From Alcaligenes faecalis (GTDB lineage Bacteria; Pseudomonadota; Gammaproteobacteria; Burkholderiales; Burkholderiaceae_B), in the NCBI RefSeq assembly GCF_005311025.1, contig NZ_CP031747.1, positions 1,980,944-2,044,943 on the forward strand: a stretch of 64,000 bases of DNA, read 5' to 3'. The notes beneath the pieces were generated by a model, which saw only the letters and a list, made by a program, of their open reading frames with translations, had not been told where the DNA came from and did not search any database. Of this stretch, positions 7,539 through 16,263 are shown piece by piece. A program made the position numbers and the translations under genes. The number at the start of each line of letters is the position of its first letter. The first letter of the stretch is position 1.

Positions 7539-8906
7539 ATGAGCGACTTTGATCTGGTAGTACGAGGAAATATTGTTGAACGCGACCGCATCATCACAGA
7601 CGGCTGGGTGGCCGTGCGTGAAGGCCGAGTAGCAGCCCGCGGTGTTGGCGCGGCTCCTTCGGCCCGTGAACATGTGGATGCGCGTGGCATGTGGGTCATG
7701 CCCGGCGTGCTGGACGGTCAGGTGCATTCCGGCAGCCAGGCCAATCAGGAAGGTCTGGGCTGGGCCTCGCGTGCGGCGGCCGCCGGTGGCGTGACCACCA
7801 TGGTGGAAATGCCCTACGACGATCCCGAACCCGTTGCCTCCCGCCCGCAGCTGGAAGACAAGATTGCCCGCATTGAAAGCGATTGCCACGTGGACGTGGC
7901 CTGCTACGGCACATTGAACGACCAGCACGGTCTGGAAGCAGCCGCTGGCCTGATTGAAGGCGGCGTTTGCGGTTTCAAATTCTCTACCTTTGAAGCCAGC
8001 CCCAACCGCTTTCCGCGCGTGGAAGAAGACATCCTGATGGAAGCCTTCCGCCTGATTGCCCCCTCCGGCCTGGCCTGCGGTGTGCACAACCAGGACCAGG
8101 AACTGACACGCAAGAACATCAAGCGCATGGTCGAAGCCGGTGATACGGGTTGGGACGCGTTCCTGCGCGCTCATACTCCGCTGATCGAAAACCTGGCCAC
8201 CAGCGCCATTTATGAAATCGGTGCCCAGACCGGTGCCCGTGCCCACGCTGTGCACGTGTCCCTGTCGCGCGGTTTTGAGATCTGCAATATGTACCGTCAG
8301 GCAGGCCACAAGGCGTCCATCGAGACCTGCGTGCAGTACCTGATGCTGAACCACGAAGAACACACCCGCCGCTTCGGTGCCAAGACCAAGCACTACCCTC
8401 CCATTCGCCCCAAGGCGGAAATGGATCTGCTCTGGACCCACATCGCCAACGACGAATGTACCTTCGTGTCCTCCGACCACGTCAGCTGGGGCCTGGAGCG
8501 CAAGCAGTTTGACAATGTGTTCCAGAACTCCTCTGGTGGTCCTGGTCTGGAAACGCTGCTGCCCGCCTTCTGGACAGGCTGCGCCGAACACGGCATTTCC
8601 CCCACTATGGTCGTCAAGCAATTGTGCTGGGGCCCTGCCCAACACTTCCTGCTGGAACACCGCAAGGGTTCGCTGAATGTGGGCGCAGACGCCGACATCG
8701 TGATCGTCAAACCCGAAACCTATCGCTTTGATCCGTCCAACAGCCTGTCCGCCGTGACCTGGAGCTCCTTCGAGGACCGTGAATTCCAGGTTCGCGTGGA
8801 AGCCACCTATGTGCGCGGCCAACTGGCCTGGGACGGCAAAACCGTGCGTAACGCGGCGGGCGACGGTCAGTTCATCCGTCCGCACAAAGCAGGCGAACTG
8901 TCATGA
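7539..8906 (+). CDS. Hydantoinase/dihydropyrimidinase/allantoinase-like cyclic amidohydrolase
   Basis: 455 residues, with AAGGAGGA just upstream of the ATG. It looks like a D-hydantoinase/allantoinase: a small N-terminal beta sandwich (FDLVVRGNIVERDRIITDG), a TIM barrel with GVCGFKFSTF (lysine in the position that is carboxylated in the family), HAVHVS, and SSDH with the late aspartate. One feature is odd: where the family has D-x-H-x-H, this protein reads DGQVHSG, so the first metal-binding histidine is glutamine (residue about 63). It may use one metal or act on an unusual ring. It overlaps the M20 amidase start by 4 bases, the classic hydantoinase/carbamoylase pairing. Confidence 0.88.
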   Translation: MSDFDLVVRGNIVERDRIITDGWVAVREGRVAARGVGAAPSAREHVDARGMWVMPGVLDGQVHSGSQANQEGLGWASRAAAAGGVTTMVEMPYDDPEPVASRPQLEDKIARIESDCHVDVACYGTLNDQHGLEAAAGLIEGGVCGFKFSTFEASPNRFPRVEEDILMEAFRLIAPSGLACGVHNQDQELTRKNIKRMVEAGDTGWDAFLRAHTPLIENLATSAIYEIGAQTGARAHAVHVSLSRGFEICNMYRQAGHKASIETCVQYLMLNHEEHTRRFGAKTKHYPPIRPKAEMDLLWTHIANDECTFVSSDHVSWGLERKQFDNVFQNSSGGPGLETLLPAFWTGCAEHGISPTMVVKQLCWGPAQHFLLEHRKGSLNVGADADIVIVKPETYRFDPSNSLSAVTWSSFEDREFQVRVEATYVRGQLAWDGKTVRNAAGDGQFIRPHKAGELS

Positions 8907-10165
8907 GTCTGGCCATGCCCTTGTTGAATCAGGAGCGCCTGTGGCGCAGCACCCAGGAGCTGGCCGCGTTCACGCTGCCTGACCAGCCCTGGACACGCCG
9001 CGCCTTCTCCGATCTGTTTCTGCAATCGCGTCAGTGGTTGCTACAACAGTTCGAGGAAGCGGGCCTGACCGTACGCATGGACGCCGCAGGCAATCTGATC
9101 GGACGCCGCGAAGGGCGCAAGCCCGGCCTGGCACCGATTACGACTGGCTCGCACTGCGACACCGTGATGTATGGCGGACGCTACGACGGCATCATCGGCG
9201 TGCTGGCCGGGCTGGAAGTGGCCCGTTGCCTGAACGAGCAGAACATCCAGCTGGACCATCCTTTTGAAGTGGTGGATTTTCTGTCTGAGGAGCCCAGCGA
9301 CTATGGCGTGTCCTGCGTAGGCAGTCGCGCCATGGGCGGGGTCTTGTCCGACGCCATGCTGGCCGAACGCAATCCTCAGGGCGAAACGCTGGCGCAAGGC
9401 ATTGCTCGCATCGGTGGCCGCCCCCAGGAGCTGGCCCAGGCCCGTCGTGCGCCCGGTGATACCGCCGCCTTTGTCGAGTTGCATATCGAACAAGGCCCGG
9501 TACTGGAATCGCGCAATCTGCCTATCGGCGTGGTCAGCAATATCGTGGGTATTTGCCGCCACCGCATCATCATCACAGGTCGCCCGGACCATGCAGGCAC
9601 CACACCCATGGACATACGTCGTGATGCCCTGGTCGGTGCCAGCCTGATCATCAGTGAAGTGGACCGCAAGGCCCGCCGGGCTCTGGGGGGACCAGACTAT
9701 CTGGTCGCCACCATTGGCAACCTGAACCTGACACCCAACGCCTCCAATGCCGTTCCCGGACGCGTAGAAATGATGGTGGAAGTACGCAGCGACCGTCAGG
9801 AGCTGATGCAGAACTTCACTGAGGAACTGCTGGCCCAGTTGCGCCCGGAAATCGAGGCCATGGGCCTGGGTCTGGACGCGGCGCAAGTCAGCCTGGCCAA
9901 GCCCACGGACTGCACGCCCGAGGTGATGAGCATCATCGGGCAGGCTGCCAGCGCTTTGGGATACCCGAGCATGGTCATGCCTAGCGGCGCCGGTCATGAT
10001 GCGGTTTACATGGCACCCAGCGGCCCCATGGGCATGATCTTCATTCCCTGCCTGAATGGTCGCAGCCATTGCCCTGAAGAATCCATTACGTCCGAGCAGC
10101 TTCTGGACGGTACGCGGGTTCTGTATCAGACCGTTGTCATGTTGGACCAGAGCCTGGAGAGCTGA
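8903..10165 (+). CDS. M20 amidase, N-carbamoyl-amino-acid hydrolase/allantoate amidohydrolase type
   Basis: 420 residues, starting inside the previous stop (ATGA). Zinc-site motifs in order: TGSHCDTV (about residue 80), GGRYDGIIGV with the bridging aspartate, SEEPSDYG (glutamate pair), HIEQGPVLE near 195 and GAGHDAVYMA near 365. These are diagnostic of the beta-ureidopropionase/L-carbamoylase/allantoate amidohydrolase branch. It would hydrolyse the N-carbamoyl or ureido product released by the upstream cyclic amidohydrolase, giving an amine or acid, ammonia and CO2. The pairing is known for hydantoin, dihydropyrimidine and allantoin routes; which one applies here is not shown. Confidence 0.92.
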   Translation: MSLAMPLLNQERLWRSTQELAAFTLPDQPWTRRAFSDLFLQSRQWLLQQFEEAGLTVRMDAAGNLIGRREGRKPGLAPITTGSHCDTVMYGGRYDGIIGVLAGLEVARCLNEQNIQLDHPFEVVDFLSEEPSDYGVSCVGSRAMGGVLSDAMLAERNPQGETLAQGIARIGGRPQELAQARRAPGDTAAFVELHIEQGPVLESRNLPIGVVSNIVGICRHRIIITGRPDHAGTTPMDIRRDALVGASLIISEVDRKARRALGGPDYLVATIGNLNLTPNASNAVPGRVEMMVEVRSDRQELMQNFTEELLAQLRPEIEAMGLGLDAAQVSLAKPTDCTPEVMSIIGQAASALGYPSMVMPSGAGHDAVYMAPSGPMGMIFIPCLNGRSHCPEESITSEQLLDGTRVLYQTVVMLDQSLES

Positions 10166-10166
10166 C

Positions 10167-10805
10167 ATGGACTGGTCCTGTGATCAGCTTGGCGAACGCG
10201 AACGCTACCGCTTGTTGGTCAACACTGTGTTGCCGCGCCCCATCGCCCTGGTCACGACCTGTGACCAGCAGGGGCGCGTGAACACGGCCCCGTTCAGTTT
10301 TTTCAATGTAATGGGCTCGGAGCCTGCCGTACTGGCACTGGGCCTGGAAAACGATGCGCACTCTGCCGATGGTCTGAAAGACACCACCCGCAATATCCTG
10401 GCCACCGGCCAGTTTGTGGTGAACCTGATCAGCGCCAAGATGGCACGCGCCATGAACATCTGCGGCATTGCTTACCCGACCGGTCAGGCCGAGCACCTGC
10501 AGGCGGGCCTGGATCTGGCCCCCAGCGTGCAAGTGCAGCCGCCCCGTATCGCCCAATGCCCAGTGCAGTTTGAATGCCGCTTGCACACCGCGCTGGACCT
10601 GGGCCCGCTACGCCATATCGTCATTGGCGAAATCCTGCATTTGCACTGCGACGACGCCATCCTGACGCCTGAAGGGCGCATTGATATAGACGCTTACGAC
10701 CCTATTGGGCGCATGCACGGTTCTGACTGGTATGTCGGCCTGCAAGGCCGCTTTCAGTCAGAAAAACTAAGCCACCAAAACGGGCTACCGCCCACCCAAA
10801 CATAA
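10167..10805 (+). CDS. Flavin reductase-like FMN-binding protein (DIM6/NTAB family)
   Basis: 212 residues from the ATG at 10167 (GGAGAG upstream). The frame continues upstream into the M20 gene, but that part is not family sequence. The pattern RYRLLVNTVLPRPIALVTTCDQQGRVNTAPFSFFNVMGSEPAVLALGL is the flavin-binding split barrel of flavin reductase-like proteins, followed by DTTRNILATGQFVVNL. It could supply reduced FMN to an oxygenase, but no oxygenase lies nearby, so it may act directly on a pathway intermediate. It sits one base after the M20 stop and 7 bases before the racemase-like gene. Confidence 0.9.
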   Translation: MDWSCDQLGERERYRLLVNTVLPRPIALVTTCDQQGRVNTAPFSFFNVMGSEPAVLALGLENDAHSADGLKDTTRNILATGQFVVNLISAKMARAMNICGIAYPTGQAEHLQAGLDLAPSVQVQPPRIAQCPVQFECRLHTALDLGPLRHIVIGEILHLHCDDAILTPEGRIDIDAYDPIGRMHGSDWYVGLQGRFQSEKLSHQNGLPPTQT

Positions 10806-10812
10806 AAACATC

Positions 10813-11478
10813 ATGAACCGTCGCCCTCATATCTACGTTCTGAACCCCAATTCCAGCCAGATCGTAACGGATGGCCTGGACCGTGCTGTCCAGCCTCTGC
10901 GTCTGGCCGATGGCCCGGCCATCTCCTGCCTGCGCCTGCCCCAAGGCCCGGCGGGTGTACAAAGCCAGACCGATATTGACACCCTGATCCCTCACTTGCG
11001 CGCCCAGGCCCTGAGCGTCAAAGAAGACGCCGCTGCTTATGTGGTGGCCTGCTTTAGCGACCCCGGCCTGTACACCTTGCGCGAAGCAGTGGATGTGCCT
11101 GTATTGGGCATTGCCGAAACCGGCGTGCTGACTGCCTTGTCACTGGGCCAGCGTTTTGGGGTGCTGTCCATTTTGCAGGCCTCTATCCCGCGTCACCTGC
11201 GCTACTTTGGTGCAATGGGGGTGACTGATCGCCTGGCCGCCGACCTGGCTATCAATATGGGCGTGTCGGAGCTGGCTGACGAGAAAAAAGCCCTGCAACG
11301 TCTGACAGAAGTCGGCCAGCGCCTGCGCGATGAGCACGGTGCTGATGTGGTGGTGCTGGGTTGTGCTGGCATGGCCAATCAGCGCGAGGCGCTGGAACAG
11401 GCTTTGGGCATTGCCGTCGTGGAGCCCACGCAGGCCACCGTTGCGGTAGCCTTGGGCCGTTGCTTATTAGGCTGGTAA
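10813..11478 (+). CDS. Asp/Glu/hydantoin racemase family protein
   Basis: 221 residues. Begins RPHIYVLNPNSSQIVTDGL, the hydantoin racemase (HyuE)-type NPN start. Two catalytic cysteines are visible: one in AYVVACFSDPG (about residue 79) and one in VVVLGCAGMA (about residue 183). The family also contains maleate isomerases and arylmalonate decarboxylases. Next to a hydantoinase-like enzyme and a carbamoylase-type M20 enzyme, racemisation of a 5-substituted hydantoin or an isomerisation of an unsaturated diacid are both plausible. Tightly packed in the operon (6-7 base gaps). Confidence 0.9.
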   Translation: MNRRPHIYVLNPNSSQIVTDGLDRAVQPLRLADGPAISCLRLPQGPAGVQSQTDIDTLIPHLRAQALSVKEDAAAYVVACFSDPGLYTLREAVDVPVLGIAETGVLTALSLGQRFGVLSILQASIPRHLRYFGAMGVTDRLAADLAINMGVSELADEKKALQRLTEVGQRLRDEHGADVVVLGCAGMANQREALEQALGIAVVEPTQATVAVALGRCLLGW

Positions 11479-11484
11479 GCCTTG

Positions 11485-12255
11485 ATGAGCACCACACTGC
11501 AAACCGACTGCCTGGCGACGGCACAACGTCTGCTCCAGGCCCGCCAAGAACACCGTCCCATCGAAGACTGGCCCGACGCGCTGCGACCTGTGTCTTTTGA
11601 TCAGGCCTATCGCGTCCAGGCCGTGCAAATGAAAACCCTGGGCCCCATAGGAGGCTGGAAAGTCGGCGCGGCCAATAGCGTGGCCCCGCCCACCTGCGCC
11701 CCCCTGCCCCAGCGTTCTCGTTACGCCAGCCCGGATGTACCATCCAGCAAGGAGCTGTCCTTGCGCGGCATAGAAGTGGAAATCGGCCTGGTTCTGGGTC
11801 AGGACTTACCGCCCGGCCAGGCACCGTATTCCATGGAACAAATCTGGCAGGCGGTCAGCCAGATCTGTGTAGCCGTCGAAATTGTGGAATCCCGCTTTGC
11901 GCAGCGTGACACCGTAGGCCGTCTATCCACCCTGGCCGATCTGGCTAGCCACGGTGCGCTGGTCTATCAGCCGCAAGGCGTCGCCGCGCAGGATATGACA
12001 TTGCTACAACCTGCATGGGCACGCCTGCAAGTGGGGCAGCAACCCTTGCTGCAAGGGCCGAACCAGAATCCGGCGGGTGAGCTGACACGACTGCTCATCT
12101 GGCTGGCTAATCAGGGCAGCCACCACCTTGGCGGGCTGCAAAAAGGGCAGGTCATCATTACGGGCACCTGTTTACCCATGCTGTATGCCGCCCCCGGCGA
12201 CCGAATTCAGGCGGCCATTCAAGGGATCGGCGAGCTGAATTTTATCTGCGCCTAA
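11485..12255 (+). CDS. 2-keto-4-pentenoate hydratase-like protein (FAH superfamily)
   Basis: 256 residues from the ATG at 11485; a TTG directly before it is a less likely start. Family features: FDQAYRVQAVQMKTLGPIGGWKVGAA near the start, GIEVEIGLVLGQDLP with metal-binding glutamates around residue 90, and the C-terminal GQVIITGTCLPMLYAAPGDRI. MhpD-type hydratases add water to 2-hydroxydienoates; related decarboxylases share the fold. As the last gene of the operon, just before a terminator, it suggests that ring opening yields an unsaturated oxo-acid. The glutamate pair is present, so it is likely active. Confidence 0.88.
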   Translation: MSTTLQTDCLATAQRLLQARQEHRPIEDWPDALRPVSFDQAYRVQAVQMKTLGPIGGWKVGAANSVAPPTCAPLPQRSRYASPDVPSSKELSLRGIEVEIGLVLGQDLPPGQAPYSMEQIWQAVSQICVAVEIVESRFAQRDTVGRLSTLADLASHGALVYQPQGVAAQDMTLLQPAWARLQVGQQPLLQGPNQNPAGELTRLLIWLANQGSHHLGGLQKGQVIITGTCLPMLYAAPGDRIQAAIQGIGELNFICA

Positions 12256-12265
12256 GATCACATTG

Positions 12266-12291
12266 CCAGCGTCCGAAACGGCGCTGGTTTT
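12266..12291 (+). terminator. Rho-independent terminator of the heterocycle operon
   Basis: CCAGCG (12266-12271) pairs with CGCTGG (12282-12287) and is followed by TTTT. It lies 11 bases after the hydratase stop and marks the end of the operon. The following 12292-12408 shows nothing recognisable. Confidence 0.65.
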
Positions 12292-12408
12292 GCCCGACAG
12301 AACTTCTCATCAGGCAGCACAAGCTCTGCACTGCTGCTCCAAGAAATGCAGCGTGCAAAGCCGATTTGCCAATAGTGGCTGACCTTGGGAGACAACGACC
12401 AGTCGGGT

Positions 12409-13179
12409 TCAAAAAAACTCATCCAACAGGCAGAAGAAAGCGATGCGCTCGGCATCCATTTCCACGCCGTACAAGGCAAAGAAAGGCGCTAGCCACTCCT
12501 TGCCCAAATTGCGTTCTATGCTGCGCGCCGTCAGCGCCAGATCCTGATAACGATCCGCCACGCCCAAACGTCCGCAGTCGATAAAACCGCTGAACTGCCC
12601 TTGATGCACCATGAAGTTGGGCAAGCAGGCATCGCCATGGGTGACCACTAGATCTTCTTGTCCTGGGCGGCTGGCATACAGTTCGTCCAATAGGTTTTGA
12701 ACCGGCATGCCCTGACGCTCATCGTCAAAATCTTCTTCATCAATCAGGCCCGCTTCCGCCCTGGCACGTGCATCGGCCAACCGATGCTCCAGGCGATGAT
12801 CGAAGGGGCAGGACTCCAGTGGCAAGCGATGCAGGCTTTGCAAGGACGAAGCCAGTAACTCCACGGTTTGCTGGGGAGACAGGCCTTCAGTGCAGGCCAG
12901 ATCGCGCCCAGGAACAGCACTCATCAGCAGCCAATGGCGGCTTTGCGCCAACAAGGTATCCAGCACCTCTGGGCAAGGCAGACCTTGCGTATGCATCCAG
13001 CGCAAGCGCTCAATTTCATCGGGCAGCTCGGCCAAAGGCAGATCGTCCTCCGCCTTCACAAACTGGCAGGAGCCATCCGGCCAGTCCAGACGCCAGACAT
13101 CAGCCCCGGACTCCCCAATGGTTTGACGTTGTACCTTGGCGGCAGCCAGTCGGGTTTGCCAGGCAAGAGGAAAACTCAT
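12409..13179 (-). CDS. Aminoglycoside O-phosphotransferase, APH(3')-II type
   Basis: 256 residues. Kinase-fold motifs: HGDACLPNF (catalytic loop) and FIDCGRLGVADRYQDLA (metal-binding aspartate, where the family has ID-x-GR-x-G-ADR), then ERIAFFCLLDEFF at the C-terminus, a hallmark of APH(3')-II enzymes. CPFDHRLEHRLADARARAEAGLIDEEDFDD also matches that group closely. It would phosphorylate the 3'-hydroxyl of kanamycin/neomycin-type drugs in the cytoplasm. No transposon, integron site or IS is near, and base composition resembles the neighbours, so it looks like a resident chromosomal gene. A GNAT gene lies upstream on the same strand (77-base gap). Confidence 0.9.
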   Translation of the reverse strand: MSFPLAWQTRLAAAKVQRQTIGESGADVWRLDWPDGSCQFVKAEDDLPLAELPDEIERLRWMHTQGLPCPEVLDTLLAQSRHWLLMSAVPGRDLACTEGLSPQQTVELLASSLQSLHRLPLESCPFDHRLEHRLADARARAEAGLIDEEDFDDERQGMPVQNLLDELYASRPGQEDLVVTHGDACLPNFMVHQGQFSGFIDCGRLGVADRYQDLALTARSIERNLGKEWLAPFFALYGVEMDAERIAFFCLLDEFF

Positions 13180-13256
13180 ACTTAAAAACCTTGCTGAAAA
13201 CAGTCGATAAAAACGGAGGGAGGGATCAAGCCAAACGAATCAAACCGTGATGCCCA

Positions 13257-13700
13257 TCAGACCTGATACTGCAGGTGAATCAGCGGGTAAGGCTTGCCCT
13301 GATCATCCACGGGCGAGCGTCCAATACGCTTGAAGCCCATTTTTTCGTAAAAGCCTACAGCCTGCTCATTCTGTTCATTCACATCAGTGGTCATGCTGGG
13401 ATGCAGGCTCAAGCCGTGCAGCACCAAGGCCTTGCCCACACCCATACCCCGGCTGTCCGGGTCCACAAACAAGGCCTGCATATGGCCCTGCTCAAGCAGC
13501 ATGAAGGCCAGCGGGTAATCCGTCTCATCCACCGCCAGCCATAAACTGACCTGGGGCAGAAACCCGCAGACCATGACATCAATTTCCTGACGATCCTGAA
13601 CGGATAAAAAATCGTGCGTGGCATCCACGGCCTTGCGCCAGATTTCAACCGCACGTTGCCCGTCCTCCGGGCGCGAATGACGAATCCTCATGGGGCTCAT
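13257..13700 (-). CDS. GNAT acetyltransferase, YjaB-like
   Basis: 147 residues, one GNAT domain. It starts MRIRHSRPEDGQRAVEIWRKAV after a possible second in-frame ATG (13691). The acetyl-CoA-binding segment is ALFVDPDSRGMGVGKALVLHG (P-loop-like R-G-x-G-x-G/K near residues 84-90), and the C-terminal NEQNEQAVGFYEKMGFKRIGRS is typical. The sequence resembles E. coli YjaB. The substrate is not known. It lies between the APH-type kinase and the GrpB gene, on the same strand. Confidence 0.87.
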   Translation of the reverse strand: MSPMRIRHSRPEDGQRAVEIWRKAVDATHDFLSVQDRQEIDVMVCGFLPQVSLWLAVDETDYPLAFMLLEQGHMQALFVDPDSRGMGVGKALVLHGLSLHPSMTTDVNEQNEQAVGFYEKMGFKRIGRSPVDDQGKPYPLIHLQYQV

Positions 13701-13791
13701 CCTGTTTGTAAAGTGTTAGCTGGCAAGCAAGACACTGATGTCAGCGGTAGGTACGTCAAGGCTGCAGCCGGGGCAAGAACACCGGCCAGGC

Positions 13792-14409
13792 TCAAGACGA
13801 CAGTCCCTGCGATGCAAAAATCTTTTGATAAATATTCCGCACTACTGCCTGCTTTCGCTGGTTGTAATCCCGCACACTGCCAGCCCCTTCTTTAGCCTGC
13901 ATTTTGGCCTGGGCATAGCGCTGCAAATCCTCGGGATGCGTACCCAGCCAGTCCCGAAACAGGATATGGCGAATATGCTCAGGGCAATCCGGGCCGAACA
14001 CATGCAGATTCACACGCGGCTCTTCCTGACGCAGCATGCGGTGCTGATACCAGGAGCGCTCACGTATGCTCAACTCATAACCCAAGGCATTCAACGCAGG
14101 AACATAGTCCTCTTCCTGCTCCGGGTCGGCCACCAGCACATCAATATCAATCACAGGCTTGGCAGGCAGGCCGAGCACCGCGGTCGAGCCCACATGCGCA
14201 ATAGTCAGGGCCTTATTGCCCAGGGCCGCCTGAATTTCCTGACTCAAGCGCTGATACAGCACCGGCCAGTTCGCGTCGTAGTCCTGAACCTCGATCAGCT
14301 CTGCTTTAGGCTCGCCTGCCACCCAGGGGTTCTCATTGGGGTCGCCATCCTCGAAGGTGGTGATTTTGCTTAGTGCCGATGCAGACACGGTCCTGTTCTC
14401 GCGATTCAC
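13792..14409 (-). CDS. GrpB family protein (UPF0157, nucleotidyltransferase fold)
   Basis: 205 residues from a GTG at 14409, chosen because AAGGAG lies 7 bases upstream. A longer frame from another GTG at 14451 has no such site. Core motifs: VQDYDANWPVLYQRLSQEI, then HVGSTAVLGLPAKPVIDIDVLV (G-S-T and D-x-D of a nucleotidyltransferase-like fold), and a C-terminal FRDWLGTHPEDLQRYAQAK. GrpB proteins are widespread but have no settled role; some belong to CoaE-GrpB fusions. The gene directly follows the ABC exporter gene and is probably co-transcribed. Confidence 0.9.
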   Translation of the reverse strand: MNRENRTVSASALSKITTFEDGDPNENPWVAGEPKAELIEVQDYDANWPVLYQRLSQEIQAALGNKALTIAHVGSTAVLGLPAKPVIDIDVLVADPEQEEDYVPALNALGYELSIRERSWYQHRMLRQEEPRVNLHVFGPDCPEHIRHILFRDWLGTHPEDLQRYAQAKMQAKEGAGSVRDYNQRKQAVVRNIYQKIFASQGLSS

Positions 14410-14452
14410 ACAAATTCTCCTTGATACGACTTTCAACTTTTCCACGTCCACC

Positions 14453-16234
14453 TCACATGGACTGACCGGCTTTCAAAAGTTGGGCATACACACCGTCCAG
14501 CGCAGCCAGTTCCTGATGGCTACCCTGCTCAACCAGCCTGCCCGCCTTGAGCACAAAAATGCGGTCGGCATGACGGACGGTAGACAGGCGGTGCGCAATC
14601 GAAATAACGGTACGAGTTTCCGCCATTTTGGCCAAGGCGGCTGACATGGCATTTTCCGTGGTGTTATCCAGCGCACTAGTGGCCTCATCCAGCAAGAGAA
14701 CGGGCGGGTTGCGCAGAATGGTACGAGCCAGAGCCAAGCGCTGTTTTTCGCCCCCGGAAAAACGATACCCTCGCTCGCCCACCGTAGTTTCATACGCCTG
14801 CGGCAAGGACATGATGAAGTCATGAATCTGCGCGGTTTTGGCTGCGGCCAGCAGCTCCTCATCACTTGCCTCAGGCCGTGCAAAACGCAAATTCTCCGCA
14901 ATGCTGGCATTCAACAAAAAGGGCTCCTGATTCACCACGCCCAGCACACTGGCCAACTGCTCGAAACTCATCTGGCGCAGATCAATACCATCAATCGTGA
15001 TGCTGCCTTGATTCGGGTCGGCCAGACGCGCCAACAAGTAACCCAGGGTAGTTTTACCAGCGCCTGTCGGTCCCACAATCGCCACATGACTGCCCGCAGG
15101 AATATCCATATTGATGTCGGACAAGGTAGCGGTCTCGGATTGATAGCGGTAGCTCACTCCTTTGAGCCGCACATGACCTCGCGGTCCCGTAGCCGGGAAA
15201 GGACGGGGCTGGGCAGGCTCTGTCAACTCGGGCGGCGTATCCATGTACTCAAAAATCCGGGTGAACAGCGCTCGGGTAGTGCGCAGACGCACCCCGCTTT
15301 GCAGCAGTTCTTCCAACGGCCACATCAACTGCTCCTGCAAGGCAATCAGGGCAACCAGGGTTCCGATGGTGACCACCATCCCCTGGCCGATCAGCCAGCC
15401 ACCCAGCAACAGCGTCAAAGCGGGCAAGGCACTTAAAAACAGATAGATCAGCGACCATTGCCATTCACCAGCCGTGTGCGCACGCACTTCCAGTCGGGCT
15501 ACCTCCGAGGAGACCTGTGCAAAGCGCCGCGTCAAAAAACCGCCTTGTGCCAAGGTACGGGACAAAATGATGCCCGGAGCTGACAAGGTTTCTTGCACTG
15601 TCGCCGACATATTCGCGTGACCAGCCTGCTGATCATGCGTCAAACGCTCGCGCAGTTCCCCTACCTTATTACTCAGCCAGATCAAGGGCGGCAAGACAGC
15701 AAAGGAGAACAGAGCCAAGCGCCAGTCCAACAGCAACATGGCAATGGCCGTGGTGACCACCACGCTCAAGTTACGCGCCAAATCAGTGGCTGTGTTGCTG
15801 ACCACAGCCTGCAAGCCACCAATATCATTGGCGATACGGGACTGAATTTCACCTGTACGAGTACGAATGAAAAAGCCCAACGACAGGCTTTGCAGATGAC
15901 GATACAAACCGACCCGCAAATCGTGCATGATGGCCTGCCCGATCTTGGTGGACAAAATGGTTTGCAACACACTGATGCTGGCACCCAAGGCACTGATACC
16001 CAGCAGGCCCAGCACCAGCCAAACCAGCAGTCCAAAGTCCTGGTCCGGCAAAGCTGTGTCGATAATCTCGCGCAGCAAAAAAGGAGACACCACGCCAATC
16101 ACTGCACCAAAGGCAATCAGCAGGGCCACCATAAACAAGCGCATGCGCCAGGGTTTGAACAAACCCAAAATCCGGCCCACGGAGGTATGGCGGGAGGATA
16201 GCGTTTTGTAATCAGTATCGATTTCCATCATCAA
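14453..16234 (-). CDS. ABC exporter, fused permease-ATPase (MsbA/LmrA-type half transporter)
   Basis: 593 residues. The N-terminal membrane domain (about 30-310) has six hydrophobic segments and the GFFIRTRTGEIQSRIANDIGGLQ coupling region. The ATPase domain (about 350-593) has Walker A GPTGAGKTT, signature FSGGEKQRLALART, Walker B VLLLDEATSALD and the switch in SIAHRLSTVRHADRI. Length and layout match homodimeric lipid or drug exporters. It follows the TetR gene by 29 bases on the same strand, so it is probably repressed by that regulator. Three ATGs sit at the start; the exact one is uncertain by 1-2 codons. Confidence 0.94.
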   Translation of the reverse strand: MMMEIDTDYKTLSSRHTSVGRILGLFKPWRMRLFMVALLIAFGAVIGVVSPFLLREIIDTALPDQDFGLLVWLVLGLLGISALGASISVLQTILSTKIGQAIMHDLRVGLYRHLQSLSLGFFIRTRTGEIQSRIANDIGGLQAVVSNTATDLARNLSVVVTTAIAMLLLDWRLALFSFAVLPPLIWLSNKVGELRERLTHDQQAGHANMSATVQETLSAPGIILSRTLAQGGFLTRRFAQVSSEVARLEVRAHTAGEWQWSLIYLFLSALPALTLLLGGWLIGQGMVVTIGTLVALIALQEQLMWPLEELLQSGVRLRTTRALFTRIFEYMDTPPELTEPAQPRPFPATGPRGHVRLKGVSYRYQSETATLSDINMDIPAGSHVAIVGPTGAGKTTLGYLLARLADPNQGSITIDGIDLRQMSFEQLASVLGVVNQEPFLLNASIAENLRFARPEASDEELLAAAKTAQIHDFIMSLPQAYETTVGERGYRFSGGEKQRLALARTILRNPPVLLLDEATSALDNTTENAMSAALAKMAETRTVISIAHRLSTVRHADRIFVLKAGRLVEQGSHQELAALDGVYAQLLKAGQSM

Positions 16235-16263
16235 ACTACTTAAGGCAGGCCGACGGATTCAGG

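Noticed and set aside
7419..8885. A 488-codon minus-strand frame opposite the hydantoinase-like gene
   Set aside because: Shadow frame of a well-motifed amidohydrolase; composition is Gly/His/Val-rich with no recognisable fold.
12409..13700. A mobile resistance cassette carrying the APH and GNAT genes
   Set aside because: No integron attC-like site, IS or inverted repeat flanks the pair and base composition does not differ from the neighbours.
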